Of a stretch of 64,000 nucleotides of DNA, positions 43,492 through 52,554 are shown in pieces. Under the pieces are notes generated by a model. That model saw only the letters and a list, made by a program, of their open reading frames with translations. It did no database searches and was not told where the DNA came from. Origin of the DNA: Streptomyces sp. NBC_01446 (GTDB taxonomy: Bacteria; Actinomycetota; Actinomycetes; Streptomycetales; Streptomycetaceae); assembly GCF_026340095.1 (NCBI RefSeq), contig NZ_JAPEPO010000003.1:682001-746000 (forward strand). The letters are read 5' to 3'. The translations under genes and the position numbers were made by a program. The stretch's first letter is position 1, and every line of letters starts with the position of its first letter.

Positions 43492-44286
43492 ATGCCGAGG
43501 TTCGCCGCGAACCTGTCCACGCTGTATCCCGAACACGACTTCCCCGACCGCTTCGCCGCGGCCGCGTCGGACGGCTTCGAGGCCGTCGAGTACCTCTTCC
43601 CGTACGCGTACGAGGCGACCGAACTGCGGCGCCGTCTCGACGCGCACGGCCTGCAGCAGGTGCTGTTCAACGCGCCGCCCGGAAACTGGGACGCGGGTGA
43701 GCGCGGGATCGCGGCGCTGCCCGGACGCGAGGCCGAAGTGCGCGACGGCGTCGACCGCACCCTGGAGTACGCCGCCGCGCTCGACTGCCCGCGCGTGCAC
43801 ATGATGGCGGGTCTGGTACCGCAGAACGCCGACCCGGCGCCGTACCGTGCGACATACCTGTCGAACCTCGCCTACGCCGCGGAACAGGCAGCGACCGTCG
43901 GCGTCGACATCCTGATCGAGCCGATCAACGGCCGCGACATGCCGGGCTACTTCCTGAACCGGCAGGCCGACGCCCACGCGGTCGTGAAGGAGGTGAGCGC
44001 CCCCAACCTGAAGGTCCAACTCGACCTGTACCACTGCCAGATCGTCGAGGGCGACCTCACCGCCACACTCCGCCGCGACCTGCCCACCGGCCGCGTCGCC
44101 CACCTCCAGATCGCGGGCGTGCCCGACCGTCACGAGCCCGATGCCGGGGAACTGAACCTGCGTCATCTCATGTCCGTCGTCGACGAGCTGGGCTTCGACG
44201 GCTGGATCGGCTGCGAGTACTTCCCCAAGGCCGGCACGAGCGAGGGTCTCGGCTGGCGACACATGTTCCAAGGAGAGAACGCATGA
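43492..44286 (+). CDS. otnI: 2-oxo-tetronate isomerase (OtnI, hydroxypyruvate-isomerase-like)
   Basis: A 264-residue TIM-barrel protein: PRFAANLSTLYPEHDFPDRF, FEAVEYLFPYAYEATEL, VDILIEPINGRDMPGYFLNR (Glu ligand), LKVQLDLYHCQIVEGDLTAT (Asp/His ligands), RVAHLQIAGVPDRHEPDAGE and WIGCEYFPKAGTSEGLGW (second Glu). This matches Hyi/OtnI, which interconverts 2-oxo- and 3-oxo-tetronate and so links both dehydrogenases to OtnK. Its stop overlaps the denD start by four bases (ATGA). Confidence 0.9.
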   Translation: MPRFAANLSTLYPEHDFPDRFAAAASDGFEAVEYLFPYAYEATELRRRLDAHGLQQVLFNAPPGNWDAGERGIAALPGREAEVRDGVDRTLEYAAALDCPRVHMMAGLVPQNADPAPYRATYLSNLAYAAEQAATVGVDILIEPINGRDMPGYFLNRQADAHAVVKEVSAPNLKVQLDLYHCQIVEGDLTATLRRDLPTGRVAHLQIAGVPDRHEPDAGELNLRHLMSVVDELGFDGWIGCEYFPKAGTSEGLGWRHMFQGENA

Positions 44287-45317
44287 GGATCGTCATCACG
44301 GGTGGCTTCGGCTTCCTGGGCCGCCAGGTCGCACAGGCCCTGCTGGAGCAGCGCACGTTCGACGGCGCCCCCCTCACCCGCCTCGTACTCGCCGACCTCT
44401 TCGTACCGCAGGACTCGGCGCTGGCCGCCGACCCGCTCGTGGACGTGGTCCAGGGCGAGGTGACCGAGCGCCTCGGCGACCTGTTCGCGCAGCCCGTGGA
44501 CGTGGTCATCCACCTCGCGGCCGCGGTCTCCGCCGAGTGCGAGGTGGACTTCGACCTCGGCATGGGCGCCAACCTGGACACGACCCGCGCCCTCCTTGAG
44601 GCCGCGCGCGCCCAGTCGGCCGCCGGCGGTCCGAAGGTACGGGTGGTCTTCGCCAGCAGCGTCGCCGTCTACGGCTCGGACGCCGCGCTCCCGCTTCCGG
44701 AGGTCGTCAGCGAGTCGACGCTCCCCACGCCACAGTCCAGCTACGGCGTCCAGAAGCGGATCTGCGAGCAGCTGATAGCCGAGTACACCCGCCGCGGCTT
44801 CCTCGACGGCCGCGTCACCCGCCTGATGACGGTCTCGGTGCGCCCCGGCAAGCCGAACGCGGCGGCCTCCGGTTTCCTGTCCGGCATCGTCCGCGAGCCG
44901 CTGGCCGGCCTCGAGGCGACCTGCCCGGTCAGCCCGGACCTGAGGGTCGCCCTCGCCTCCCCGAGCCGCACGGTCGAGGGCATCCTGCGCGTGGCCCAGG
45001 CCGAGCGCGGCGAGGGCCCCGGACAGCTGTCCGGCACCCTCCCCGTCAACCTGCCGGCCCTCACTGTCACGGTCGCCGAGATCCTCGACACGCTGCGTCA
45101 GGTCGCCGGGGACGCCGTCGCCGACCTGGTGAAGGTCGCGCCGGACCCGGCCGTCGAAGCCATCGTCGGCTCCTGGCCGGCCGCCTTCGACAACGCCCGC
45201 GCGGCCTGGCTCGGCCTTGAGCCCGACGCGGACTTCGCAGCCGTGGTGCACCAGTACGTCGCCGACCACGCGCAGGCGGTCACCGCCGGGGCGGCCAAGC
45301 CCACGCCGATAGACTGA
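44283..45317 (+). CDS. denD: D-erythronate dehydrogenase (DenD, extended SDR)
   Basis: A 344-residue protein. MRIVITGGFGFLGRQVAQAL holds the GxxGxxG motif, VVIHLAAAVSAECEVDFDLG follows, and the catalytic YxxxK is in PQSSYGVQKRICEQLIAEY. MTVSVRPGKPNAAASGFLSG is the family block of DenD/NAD-dependent epimerase-type dehydrogenases. It oxidises D-erythronate to 2-oxo-tetronate. Translationally coupled to otnI. Together with ltnD it lets one downstream pathway use both stereoisomers. Confidence 0.9.
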   Translation: MRIVITGGFGFLGRQVAQALLEQRTFDGAPLTRLVLADLFVPQDSALAADPLVDVVQGEVTERLGDLFAQPVDVVIHLAAAVSAECEVDFDLGMGANLDTTRALLEAARAQSAAGGPKVRVVFASSVAVYGSDAALPLPEVVSESTLPTPQSSYGVQKRICEQLIAEYTRRGFLDGRVTRLMTVSVRPGKPNAAASGFLSGIVREPLAGLEATCPVSPDLRVALASPSRTVEGILRVAQAERGEGPGQLSGTLPVNLPALTVTVAEILDTLRQVAGDAVADLVKVAPDPAVEAIVGSWPAAFDNARAAWLGLEPDADFAAVVHQYVADHAQAVTAGAAKPTPID

Positions 45318-45322
45318 CGACC

Positions 45323-46084
45323 ATGTTTACCAAGGTGGACGGGCCTGTCCGGCTCGCGGACCGCGTCGCCTCGATGCTCGCGGACGAGATCGAGTCCGGG
45401 CGGCTGACCACGGGCGACAAGCTGCCGACCGAGGTGGAACTGGTCAAGCAGCTCGGCGTCAGCCGCACCGTGATCCGCGAGGCCGTGTCGCGGCTGAGCA
45501 ACGCGGGCCTGGTCGAGGCGCGTCAGGGGCGGGGCGTCTTCGTCCTGCCCCGGCGCACCCGTCCACTCGACCTCGAGGCCGACACCACCGGCACCACCGA
45601 CACCAAGGCCAAGGTGCTGCAGATCGTCGAGGTCCGCCGCGCCATGGAGGGCGAGGCGGCCGAACTCGCCGCCACCCGCGCGACCGCCGCCGACCACGCC
45701 CGGATGCGGCAGGCCCTAGCCGCGATCGACGAGGCGGTCGCGGCGGGCGGCGACGGCGCCGACGAGGACCTGGCCTTCCACCGCTCCATCGCGGAGTCGA
45801 CCGGCAACGCGGTCTTGGTCTCCACCGTCCGCTACCTCGGCGAGGTCTCCCGCGGCGGCATCCGCGTCACCCGCGCCAACGAGGCCCGCCGGGGCGACTT
45901 CTTCGACGCGGTCCGCGAGGAACACCACGCCATCCTGGCCGCCATCGAGCAGGGCAACGCCAAGGCGGCCCGCACGGCCGCCCGCCGCCACCTCAAACAC
46001 GCGGCGGCCCGGCTCCAAAAGGCGGGCCCCGAGTTCTGGAACACGGCGCAGGACCTGGGCGTGGAGCTCGACGCGGCTGAGTAG
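45323..46084 (+). CDS. FadR/GntR-family regulator of the tetronate operon
   Basis: A 253-residue protein. The N-terminal winged helix reads VRLADRVASMLADEIESGRL then LPTEVELVKQLGVSRTVIRE and NAGLVEARQGRGVFV. The C-terminal FCD domain (VEVRRAMEGEAAELAATRAT, DLAFHRSIAESTGNAVLVST, FDAVREEHHAILAAIEQGNA) has the Asp/His metal ligands of acid-sensing FadR proteins. The start is six bases after the denD stop, so it is the last gene of the operon it probably controls, likely through the palindrome at 39068-39082. Confidence 0.93.
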   Translation: MFTKVDGPVRLADRVASMLADEIESGRLTTGDKLPTEVELVKQLGVSRTVIREAVSRLSNAGLVEARQGRGVFVLPRRTRPLDLEADTTGTTDTKAKVLQIVEVRRAMEGEAAELAATRATAADHARMRQALAAIDEAVAAGGDGADEDLAFHRSIAESTGNAVLVSTVRYLGEVSRGGIRVTRANEARRGDFFDAVREEHHAILAAIEQGNAKAARTAARRHLKHAAARLQKAGPEFWNTAQDLGVELDAAE

Positions 46085-46294
46085 TCCCCCAGTCCTGGCT
46101 GACGCTCAGCTCGGCCGAGCACATACCCGGGTGGCTCGTGGCGGGGCGCGCCGGGGACGTCACATCGCGCCGAGGAAGATGTCGCACTCGCCGAATGGGC
46201 CACCGCTCCTGTCCTTGGAACGGCGGCCGGCAGTGCGCGAAGCGCGCCACGCACTCTCCGGCTCGCTCGGTCATGAGCGGGCCGGGTCCGGTCG
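46085..46294. other. No gene recognised
   Basis: Short gap downstream of the GntR gene before the ATPase fragment; no coding trace. Confidence 0.4.
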
Positions 46295-46555
46295 TCACCA
46301 GCCCGAGTCGTCCCACTGATCCAGCGGAGCGTCGTCCGTGACGCCGTTCACGGGCAGGGCGTCGGCGGCCAGTGACCGTTCGGTCCAGACGATTTTGCCT
46401 CGGTCCAGGTGGCGCGTACCCCAGCGTTCGGCGAACCGGGAGACGAGGTAGAGCCCGCGGCGTCCTGCGTCAGTCGTCGCCTCCGGGCGCAGGTGCGGGG
46501 CGGTGGTTCTGCCGTCCGCCACCTCGCAGATCAGACAGGCAGTTGAAGGGCGGCA
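46295..46555 (-). pseudogene. HATPase_c (RsbW-like) ATP-binding protein fragment
   Basis: The minus frame reads LICEVADGRTTAPHLRPEAT, then DAGRRGLYLVSRFAERWGTR and GKIVWTERSL to a stop. This is the C-terminal half of the anti-sigma-type ATP-binding proteins common in Streptomyces (EV.D.S..APH.R......G.RGL.LV..LA.RWG.R). The N-terminal part with the Asn box is missing; the frame is broken upstream. Confidence 0.65.
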
Positions 46556-46837
46556 GCGGCGGCTCCGCAGCTTAGGTCAGCAGGAGCCGTTCAGCGTCGA
46601 AGAGGTCAATGCCCACGGGGGCAGTGCCTCGGTCACCGGCCCATCGGAGAACCCGCTCCAGGCTTGACCGCCCGTGCCGGGCTGCCGCGCAGAAGCGCCC
46701 GGCCGAGTGAGACGGGCGCGGATGAGCGCCTTCCGGCGAGCGGTGCATCGGTTTTTGCGAGACCTTGAGGAGGAGCGCGCCCCACAGTGGCGACGCGTGT
46801 CCAGGGTGACACCCACACCCAGCGAGGAAGGCGTGCT

Positions 46838-47410
46838 GTGGTGAGCGATTCGGATACGGGCGCCGCAGGGCGGAGCCAGGGCGAGCCGGCCCAGCTCTCG
46901 GCGATCGAGTTGAACGTCAACGATCAGGTGCGACGGCTTGAGGTGGATCCACGTACCTCGCTGCTCGACGCGCTGCGCGAGCACCTGCGCCTGAGCGGGA
47001 CCAAGAAGGGGTGTGATCACGGGCAGTGCGGCGCCTGCACGGTGCTGATCAACGGCCGACGCGTCAACTCCTGTTTGGCGCTCGCCGTGATGCATGAGGA
47101 CGACGAGATCGTGACGATCGAAGGCCTGGGCGTTCCCGATGGTCTGCACCCCATGCAACGCGCCTTCGTCGAGCGTGACGGCTTCCAGTGCGGCTACTGC
47201 ACTCCCGGCCAGATCTGTTCGGCCGTCGGCATGCTCACCGAGGTGGAAGCGGGCTGGCCCAGCCACGCCACCGCTGACGTGGCCTCGCCGCGGATCGCGT
47301 TGACCGATGAGGAGATCCGCGAGCGGATGAGCGGCAACATCTGCCGGTGCGCCGCCTATCCGAACATCGTCGCGGCCATCCGTGGCATCGCGGAGGGAGG
47401 CCCGCAATGA
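46838..47410 (+). CDS. Molybdenum hydroxylase 2Fe-2S subunit (PaoA/YagT-like)
   Basis: About 190 residues. The plant-type ferredoxin domain has CDHGQCGACTVLINGRRVNS (four Cys of the first cluster with the upstream KKGC), and the second cluster domain has FQCGYCTPGQICSAVGML and MSGNICRCAAYPNIVAAI. The GTG at 46838 (or 46841) is preferred because GAGGAAGG lies 6-9 bases upstream; the frame opens to 46787. It passes electrons from the molybdenum subunit to the FAD subunit. Its stop overlaps the next start (ATGA). Confidence 0.9.
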   Translation: MVSDSDTGAAGRSQGEPAQLSAIELNVNDQVRRLEVDPRTSLLDALREHLRLSGTKKGCDHGQCGACTVLINGRRVNSCLALAVMHEDDEIVTIEGLGVPDGLHPMQRAFVERDGFQCGYCTPGQICSAVGMLTEVEAGWPSHATADVASPRIALTDEEIRERMSGNICRCAAYPNIVAAIRGIAEGGPQ

Positions 47411-48390
47411 GGTCCTTCACGTACGAGCGAGCGACGGACGCACAGGCCGCCGTCGCTGCGGTGTCCAGAGCCGGCGCGAAGTTCATCAGCGGCGGCACGA
47501 ATCTGCTCGACCTGATGAAGCTCGACATCGAGAAGCCCAGCCATCTGGTCGACATCAGCCGGCTTCCGTTGCGGGACATCGAGGAGCTCCCGGACGGCGG
47601 ACTGCGCATCGGGGCACAAGCGGCGAACTCCGATGTGGCCGCCGATGCACGAGTGCGCACCCGCTACCCGGTGCTGTCGGAGGCACTGGTGGCCGGCGCC
47701 TCGGGCCAGCTGCGCAACAAGGCGTCCACCGGGGGAAATCTGTTGCAGCGCACGCGCTGCCCCTACTTCTACGACACAGCTGCGGGCTGCAACAAGCGGG
47801 ATCCCGGCTCCGGATGCTCGGCGACCGGCGGGTTCAACCGGATTCACGCCGTCCTCGGCGCCAGCGACTCCTGCATCGCGACCCACCCCTCGGACATGGC
47901 CGTCGCGATGACCGTGCTGGAGGCGGAGATCGAGCTGCTCGGCGCCGACGGGTCGGTACGCCGCGTCGGCATCGCAGACTTCTACCGGCTGCCGGGCGAT
48001 ACGCCGCATATCGAGACGGTGCTGCGTCCTGGCGAGATGATCACGAGCGTGCTCCTGCCCGCGCCCCCGACCGGCCGGCAGATCTACCGCAAGGTGCGAG
48101 ACAGGGCGTCGTACGAGTTCGCGCTGGTCTCCGTGGCCGCCGTCGTCTCGACCGATCAGGGAGCGGTCAGTGAGGCGCGGGTGGCTTTCGGCGGTGTGGC
48201 GCACAAGCCCTGGCGGTCCATCGAGGCGGAGACCGCGCTGACCGGCCGTCCCGCCACGATGGCCACCTATCGCGCCGCCGCCGAGGCCGCGATGCGCGAC
48301 GCCGTGGGGCAGGGGCACAACGACTTCAAGATCGAGCTGGCCAAGCGCACGCTGTGCCGCACGCTGGCGCATGCAGCTCAGGCGAGCTGA
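47407..48390 (+). CDS. Molybdenum hydroxylase FAD subunit (PaoB/YagS-like)
   Basis: A 327-residue protein. RAGAKFISGGTNLLDLMKLD is the FAD pyrophosphate-binding motif; GNLLQRTRCPYFYDTAAGCN with two further Cys (PGSGCS, SDSCIATHPSDMAVA) matches the PaoB type that binds an extra 4Fe-4S cluster. The C-terminal CO_deh_flav_C domain has YRKVRDRASYEFALVSVAAV. It transfers electrons to an external acceptor. Middle gene of the three-gene operon, nine bases before the large subunit. Confidence 0.92.
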   Translation: MRSFTYERATDAQAAVAAVSRAGAKFISGGTNLLDLMKLDIEKPSHLVDISRLPLRDIEELPDGGLRIGAQAANSDVAADARVRTRYPVLSEALVAGASGQLRNKASTGGNLLQRTRCPYFYDTAAGCNKRDPGSGCSATGGFNRIHAVLGASDSCIATHPSDMAVAMTVLEAEIELLGADGSVRRVGIADFYRLPGDTPHIETVLRPGEMITSVLLPAPPTGRQIYRKVRDRASYEFALVSVAAVVSTDQGAVSEARVAFGGVAHKPWRSIEAETALTGRPATMATYRAAAEAAMRDAVGQGHNDFKIELAKRTLCRTLAHAAQAS

Positions 48391-48399
48391 GGAGACGAG

Positions 48400-50628
48400 A
48401 TGATCGGGCAAGCTCTGAACCGCGTCGACGGCCCGTTGAAGGTCGCCGGACAGGCCACCTACGCCTACGAGCAGTGGGGGGCCGGCCAACCTCTCTACGG
48501 GTTCATCGTCGGCGCGACGATCGGCAAAGGCCGCATCACCCGCATCGACACCGAGGACGCCGAACGCGCACCTGGCGTAGTGATGGTGATGACCTATCAC
48601 AATGCCCCCGCGCAGGGTGTCCGTGACGAGTCCGTTCCCGCCGAATACTGGCGCGCCCAGCCGGTGCTGACCGGCCCCGACATCCACTATTACGGCGAGC
48701 CGGTGGCATTCGTCGTCGCGACGGCCCTCGAACAGGCCCGAGCGGCGGCCGGTCTGGTCGAAGTCGAATACGCCGGCGGGCACGGACGTTTCAACTTTGC
48801 CGAGCAGGAAGACGAGGTGTACATCCCGAAGGTGGTCAACGCCGGTCTCCCGACCGACACTGCGGTCGGCGACTTCGATGCCGGGTTCGACAGCTCGGCG
48901 GTCAAGGTCGACCAGGAGTACACGACGCCGTACGAGCTCTCGATGCCGATGGAACCGCACGCGTGTCTCGTGGAACCGCGCGACGAGGACCTGGTCGTCT
49001 ACGTCAGCTGCCAGATCGTCGACGCGGCGCGGGCCTCGGTCGCCGCCACGCTTCGTCTCGACCCGGAGCGGGTTCACATCGTCACCCCTTTCGTGGGCGG
49101 GGGATTCGGCTCCAAACTGGGCATCCATTCCGAGACGATCCTGGCGGCGCTCGCCGCTCGCGAGTTGCGCCAACCGGTCAAGGTCGCGATGACCAGGCAG
49201 CAGATCTTCCAGCTCGTCGGCAACCGTCCCACAACCAGCCAGCGGGTTCGACTGGGCGCGGAGCAGGACGGACGGCTGAGCGCGATCGCCCATGACGTCA
49301 CCATGCACACCAACCCCGACGTGGAGTTCGCCGAGCAGACCGCCGCCACGACCCGCAGCCTTTACGCCGCGCCCCACCGGTTGACCAGCCACCGGCTGGC
49401 GCCGCTCGATCTGCCGCCCGGGACCGACGTACGCGCACCGGGTGAGGCGCCGGGCATGCTGGCGGTCGAGTCGGCGATGGACGAGCTGGCCCAGGCGCTC
49501 GGGATGGACCCCGTCGAACTGCGGATCCTCAACGAACCCACCGTCGATCCCGAGCGGGACGTGCCGTACAGCGACCGGCACCTGGTCGACTGCCTGCGCG
49601 AGGGCGCGCGCCGGTTCGGCTGGGAGCACCGCCCCGCCACCCCGGCGAGTGTGCGCGACGGCCGGTGGTTGGTCGGCTACGGCATGTCGGCCGCCATCCG
49701 CGGGCACTTCCAAGGGCCGACAGCGGCGCGGGTGCGGTTGGAGGCCGACGGCACGGGCGTCGTCCAGACGGACATGACCGACCTCGGCACGGGCACGTAC
49801 ACCGTCCTGACCCAGGTCGCGGCCGACGGGCTCGGACTGCCGCCCGATCGGGTGCGGACCGAGCTCGGGCGTTCCGAGTTTCCCACCAGCTGGGGGTCCG
49901 GCGGCTCGTGGGGCGCCGCCAGCTCGAGCAATGCGGTGCACGGTGCGTGCATGGCCCTGCGCGAGCAGGTCCTGACCGCGGCGTGTGGCGACACGCGCTC
50001 TCCGCTGCACGGCCTGGACCCGGCAGACGCCGTGTTCTCGGATGGCAACGTGGTCATCGGCGGCGCGTCCGAGGCTCTGAGCGAAATCGTCGCACGCAAC
50101 CACCCGGAAGGGTTCGAGGCGGAGGGCGGTACCCGCTTCATGGGCGACGATCCGAACTACACGGACTACTCGATCAACACCTACGGGGCCCATTTCGCTG
50201 AAGTGGGGGTCGACGCGGACACCGCCGAGATCCGGCTGCGGCGGATGCTCGGCGTGTTCTCGGTGGGCCGCCTGCTCAACGCGAAGACGGCTCGCTCGCA
50301 GCTGATCGGCGGCATGATCTGGGGAGCCGGCGCGGCCCTCGAAGAAGAGGCCGTGGTCGACCTGCGATCCGGCGCCTTCGTCAACCGGGACTTCGCGCAG
50401 TACCTGGTGCCGGTCCACGCCGACGTCCCCGACGTCGACGCGGTCGTCCTTGACGGGTACGACGACAAGGCCAATGTCCTGGGCGCGAAGGGCGTTGGCG
50501 AGCTGGGCATCTGCGGGGCCGGTGCGTCGATCGCGAACGCGGTGTTCAACGCCACCGGCGTGCGCGTACGCGACTTCCCCATCACCATCGAGAAGGTGCT
50601 CCCCGGCCTACCGCTGATGGATTCCTGA
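48400..50628 (+). CDS. Molybdenum hydroxylase large subunit (PaoC/YagR-like aldehyde oxidoreductase)
   Basis: A 742-residue protein. The N-terminal a/b hammerhead domain (GQATYAYEQWGAGQPLYGFI) is followed by the cofactor-binding domains: HIVTPFVGGGFGSKLGIHSE (molybdopterin-binding GGGFG.K), SWGSGGSWGAASSSNAVHGA, and the C-terminal VLGAKGVGELGICGAGASIA with the catalytic Glu of KGVGE. This matches periplasmic or cytosolic aldehyde oxidoreductases of the xanthine oxidase family using molybdopterin cytosine dinucleotide. No signal peptide. No XdhC/PaoD-type chaperone gene lies in the operon, so maturation must rely on a gene elsewhere. Confidence 0.92.
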   Translation: MIGQALNRVDGPLKVAGQATYAYEQWGAGQPLYGFIVGATIGKGRITRIDTEDAERAPGVVMVMTYHNAPAQGVRDESVPAEYWRAQPVLTGPDIHYYGEPVAFVVATALEQARAAAGLVEVEYAGGHGRFNFAEQEDEVYIPKVVNAGLPTDTAVGDFDAGFDSSAVKVDQEYTTPYELSMPMEPHACLVEPRDEDLVVYVSCQIVDAARASVAATLRLDPERVHIVTPFVGGGFGSKLGIHSETILAALAARELRQPVKVAMTRQQIFQLVGNRPTTSQRVRLGAEQDGRLSAIAHDVTMHTNPDVEFAEQTAATTRSLYAAPHRLTSHRLAPLDLPPGTDVRAPGEAPGMLAVESAMDELAQALGMDPVELRILNEPTVDPERDVPYSDRHLVDCLREGARRFGWEHRPATPASVRDGRWLVGYGMSAAIRGHFQGPTAARVRLEADGTGVVQTDMTDLGTGTYTVLTQVAADGLGLPPDRVRTELGRSEFPTSWGSGGSWGAASSSNAVHGACMALREQVLTAACGDTRSPLHGLDPADAVFSDGNVVIGGASEALSEIVARNHPEGFEAEGGTRFMGDDPNYTDYSINTYGAHFAEVGVDADTAEIRLRRMLGVFSVGRLLNAKTARSQLIGGMIWGAGAALEEEAVVDLRSGAFVNRDFAQYLVPVHADVPDVDAVVLDGYDDKANVLGAKGVGELGICGAGASIANAVFNATGVRVRDFPITIEKVLPGLPLMDS

Positions 50629-50781
50629 ATCCGTGACGACGGTGCGGGTTCGCCGGCCAGTGGGCGTGAGCCGGCCAAACCTGGACCGCACCGAGCACCT
50701 GAGGTACATCCCGCCGGACGCTCACCGGACCCGAACCGACGGCAGGCTGCGGCCCGGGCCCGGCTGCGGGCTGAGGGCGGC

Positions 50782-51513
50782 TCAGGTGGTGCTGTCCTTC
50801 GGCGGTTCGGGTTGGGTATGGAGGATGTCGCGGGCCTGTTCCGCCGCGCGCGCAATGCTTTCGGAGACGAAATCGAGGAAACGGGCGATGTTCTCCAGAC
50901 GGGTCGCCGCCGGAGTGCCCGACCCGAGAACACCGACACCCTGCCGCGCAATATCAACCATGTGGGCAGTGGAACGGGCGGACGCCATCATCGACTGGTA
51001 CATGATGTCGTTGTCCACGACATAACGCTCACGGCGGCGCTCATCGCGCTCCCGGCGGACCATGCCCTGGCTCTCCAAAAACGCGACCGCCTTCGAGATC
51101 GACGCAGGGCTGACCTGTAGACGCTGGACGAGTTCGGCGGCGGTGAGACTGCCCGTGTCGGTGAGGGTGAGGCAGGACATCACCCGCGCCATCATCTTCG
51201 GCGTGCCCGACTGTATGAGGACGGTCGTGAACGTCTCCTCATACGCAAGCACCGCCTGGGCATCACGCCCATAAGCCTGCGCGGGCGTGTCCGCGTCCCG
51301 GGGCGTGGCCTGTTTACGGCGGGCCCGCTGTTCCGTAGCCCGGTGCGCGAGGTCCGCACGGTAGGCGGTCGGGCCACCGTTACGCATCACCTCACGCGTG
51401 ATCGTCGACGTCGGCCGCTCCAGGTTTCTGGCGATCTCGGCATAGGCGAGGCCATCGGCCAGCCCCAACGCGATCTGCTGGCGTTCCCGCTGAGTAAGTC
51501 TGCCTCCCGGCAT
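50782..51513 (-). CDS. Dual-HTH regulator (IS30-like HTH plus MarR/GbsR-type wHTH)
   Basis: About 243 residues. The N-terminus RLTQRERQQIALGLADGLAY, AEIARNLERPTSTITREVMR is an IS30-type helix-turn-helix. After a linker, a winged helix (SLTAAELVQRLQVSPASISK, AVAFLESQGMVRRERDERRR) of the GbsR/MarR type and a helical C-terminal dimer region (FLDFVSESIARAAEQARDIL) follow. It is divergent from the DUF4097-ABC operon across a 340-base region packed with TTGCA-containing inverted repeats, so it probably controls that exporter and itself. Confidence 0.88.
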   Translation of the reverse strand: MPGGRLTQRERQQIALGLADGLAYAEIARNLERPTSTITREVMRNGGPTAYRADLAHRATEQRARRKQATPRDADTPAQAYGRDAQAVLAYEETFTTVLIQSGTPKMMARVMSCLTLTDTGSLTAAELVQRLQVSPASISKAVAFLESQGMVRRERDERRRERYVVDNDIMYQSMMASARSTAHMVDIARQGVGVLGSGTPAATRLENIARFLDFVSESIARAAEQARDILHTQPEPPKDSTT

Positions 51514-51853
51514 TACGTTCTCCTTCTCCTTAGCGGCCCTGCACCGGCCGCCGGGCACCCACGCGCGGCGACCGGCGTCGGTGCCCGGCGGCCGGGCTCG
51601 TGTCCAGCGCCCGCGCACGGTCTCCGGCGTCAGGTGTCCGTGTCTGGGGTCCGGCGGGTCGACTATAGCGTTCACTTCCATTTCATTGCAACGGCCAGGG
51701 CTGAGGCCTGTTGCATTAGAGCCCAGACCATTGCAATGAAATCCCTGCAACTACCTGCGTTTATAGGGTTCTTGAGCAACAAGACTGTTGCTCGATCCTT
51801 GAATGCAACGTAGCGTTTCACCCATCAGAAACAACGGATCGAAGGAGCACACC
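51514..51853. promoter_or_regulatory. Divergent control region with TTGCA inverted repeats
   Basis: ATTTCATTGCAA (51680-51691) and TTGCAATGAAAT (51731-51742) are exact reverse complements 39 bases apart. GAGCAACA-AGAC-TGTTGCTC (51774-51793) is a second perfect palindrome. Further GTTGCATT (51710), CTGCAAC (51746) and ATGCAACG (51803) copies give about six sites around a TTGCA/TGCAA core. AT-rich for this genome; it should hold both promoters. Confidence 0.7.
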
Positions 51854-52525
51854 ATGCAGAAGTTCGACACCCCCTCCCCCATCACCGCCGTCCTGGACAT
51901 CCCCGCGGGGCGTATCCAGTTCATCGCCGCCGACCGCGCCGACACCACCGTCGAGATCCTGCCCGCCGACGCCTCCAACTCCCGCGACGCGAAGGCCGCG
52001 GAACAGGTCACCGTCGCCTACAGCGACAGCATCCTGCGCATCGAAGCGGCCCCGGCGAAGAACCGGATCCTCGGCAACTCCGGCTCCGTCGAGGCCACCG
52101 TCCAACTCCCCGCCGGCTCCCGCGTCCAGGCCAAGGCCGCCGCTGCCGAACTCCGCGGCGTCGGACGCCTCGGCGAGATCACCTTCGAAGGCGCACACGC
52201 CTCGGTCAAGCTCGACGAGACCGCCAGCGCCCACCTCACCCTCCAGGCCGGCGACATCTTCATCGGCCGCCTGAACGGCCCCGCACACATCAACACACAG
52301 AAGGGCGACCTCAACGTCGCCGAAGCCACCGGCGGCACCGTCGAACTGCGCACCGAGTCCGGCGACATCACCATCGGCGCCGCCCGCGGCACCTCCGCCA
52401 CCCTCGACGCCGGCACCACCTACGGCCGCATCCACAACACACTCCAGAACACCGCAGGCGCCACCGCCGGCCTGAACATCCAGGCGACCACCTCCTACGG
52501 CGACATCACCGCCCGCACCCTCTAA
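51854..52525 (+). CDS. DUF4097-family beta-repeat protein
   Basis: A 223-residue protein made of repeated short beta-strand units (for example VKLDETASAHLTLQAGDIFI, LNVAEATGGTVELRTESGDI, TTYGRIHNTLQNTAGA), the right-handed beta-solenoid of DUF4097. No signal peptide or membrane anchor is seen. In Streptomyces this family commonly precedes a DrrAB-type exporter, as here, 29 bases upstream of the ATPase gene. Its role is not established. AAGGAG lies before the ATG. Confidence 0.9.
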   Translation: MQKFDTPSPITAVLDIPAGRIQFIAADRADTTVEILPADASNSRDAKAAEQVTVAYSDSILRIEAAPAKNRILGNSGSVEATVQLPAGSRVQAKAAAAELRGVGRLGEITFEGAHASVKLDETASAHLTLQAGDIFIGRLNGPAHINTQKGDLNVAEATGGTVELRTESGDITIGAARGTSATLDAGTTYGRIHNTLQNTAGATAGLNIQATTSYGDITARTL

Positions 52526-52554
52526 CCACCCGCACTCCCTAAGGAGCAGCCACC

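Noticed and set aside
47356..50418. 1020-codon open frame on the minus strand opposite the molybdenum hydroxylase genes
   Set aside because: It mirrors three well-supported plus-strand genes, is rich in Arg/Gly/His/Val and matches no family; a high-GC antisense artefact.
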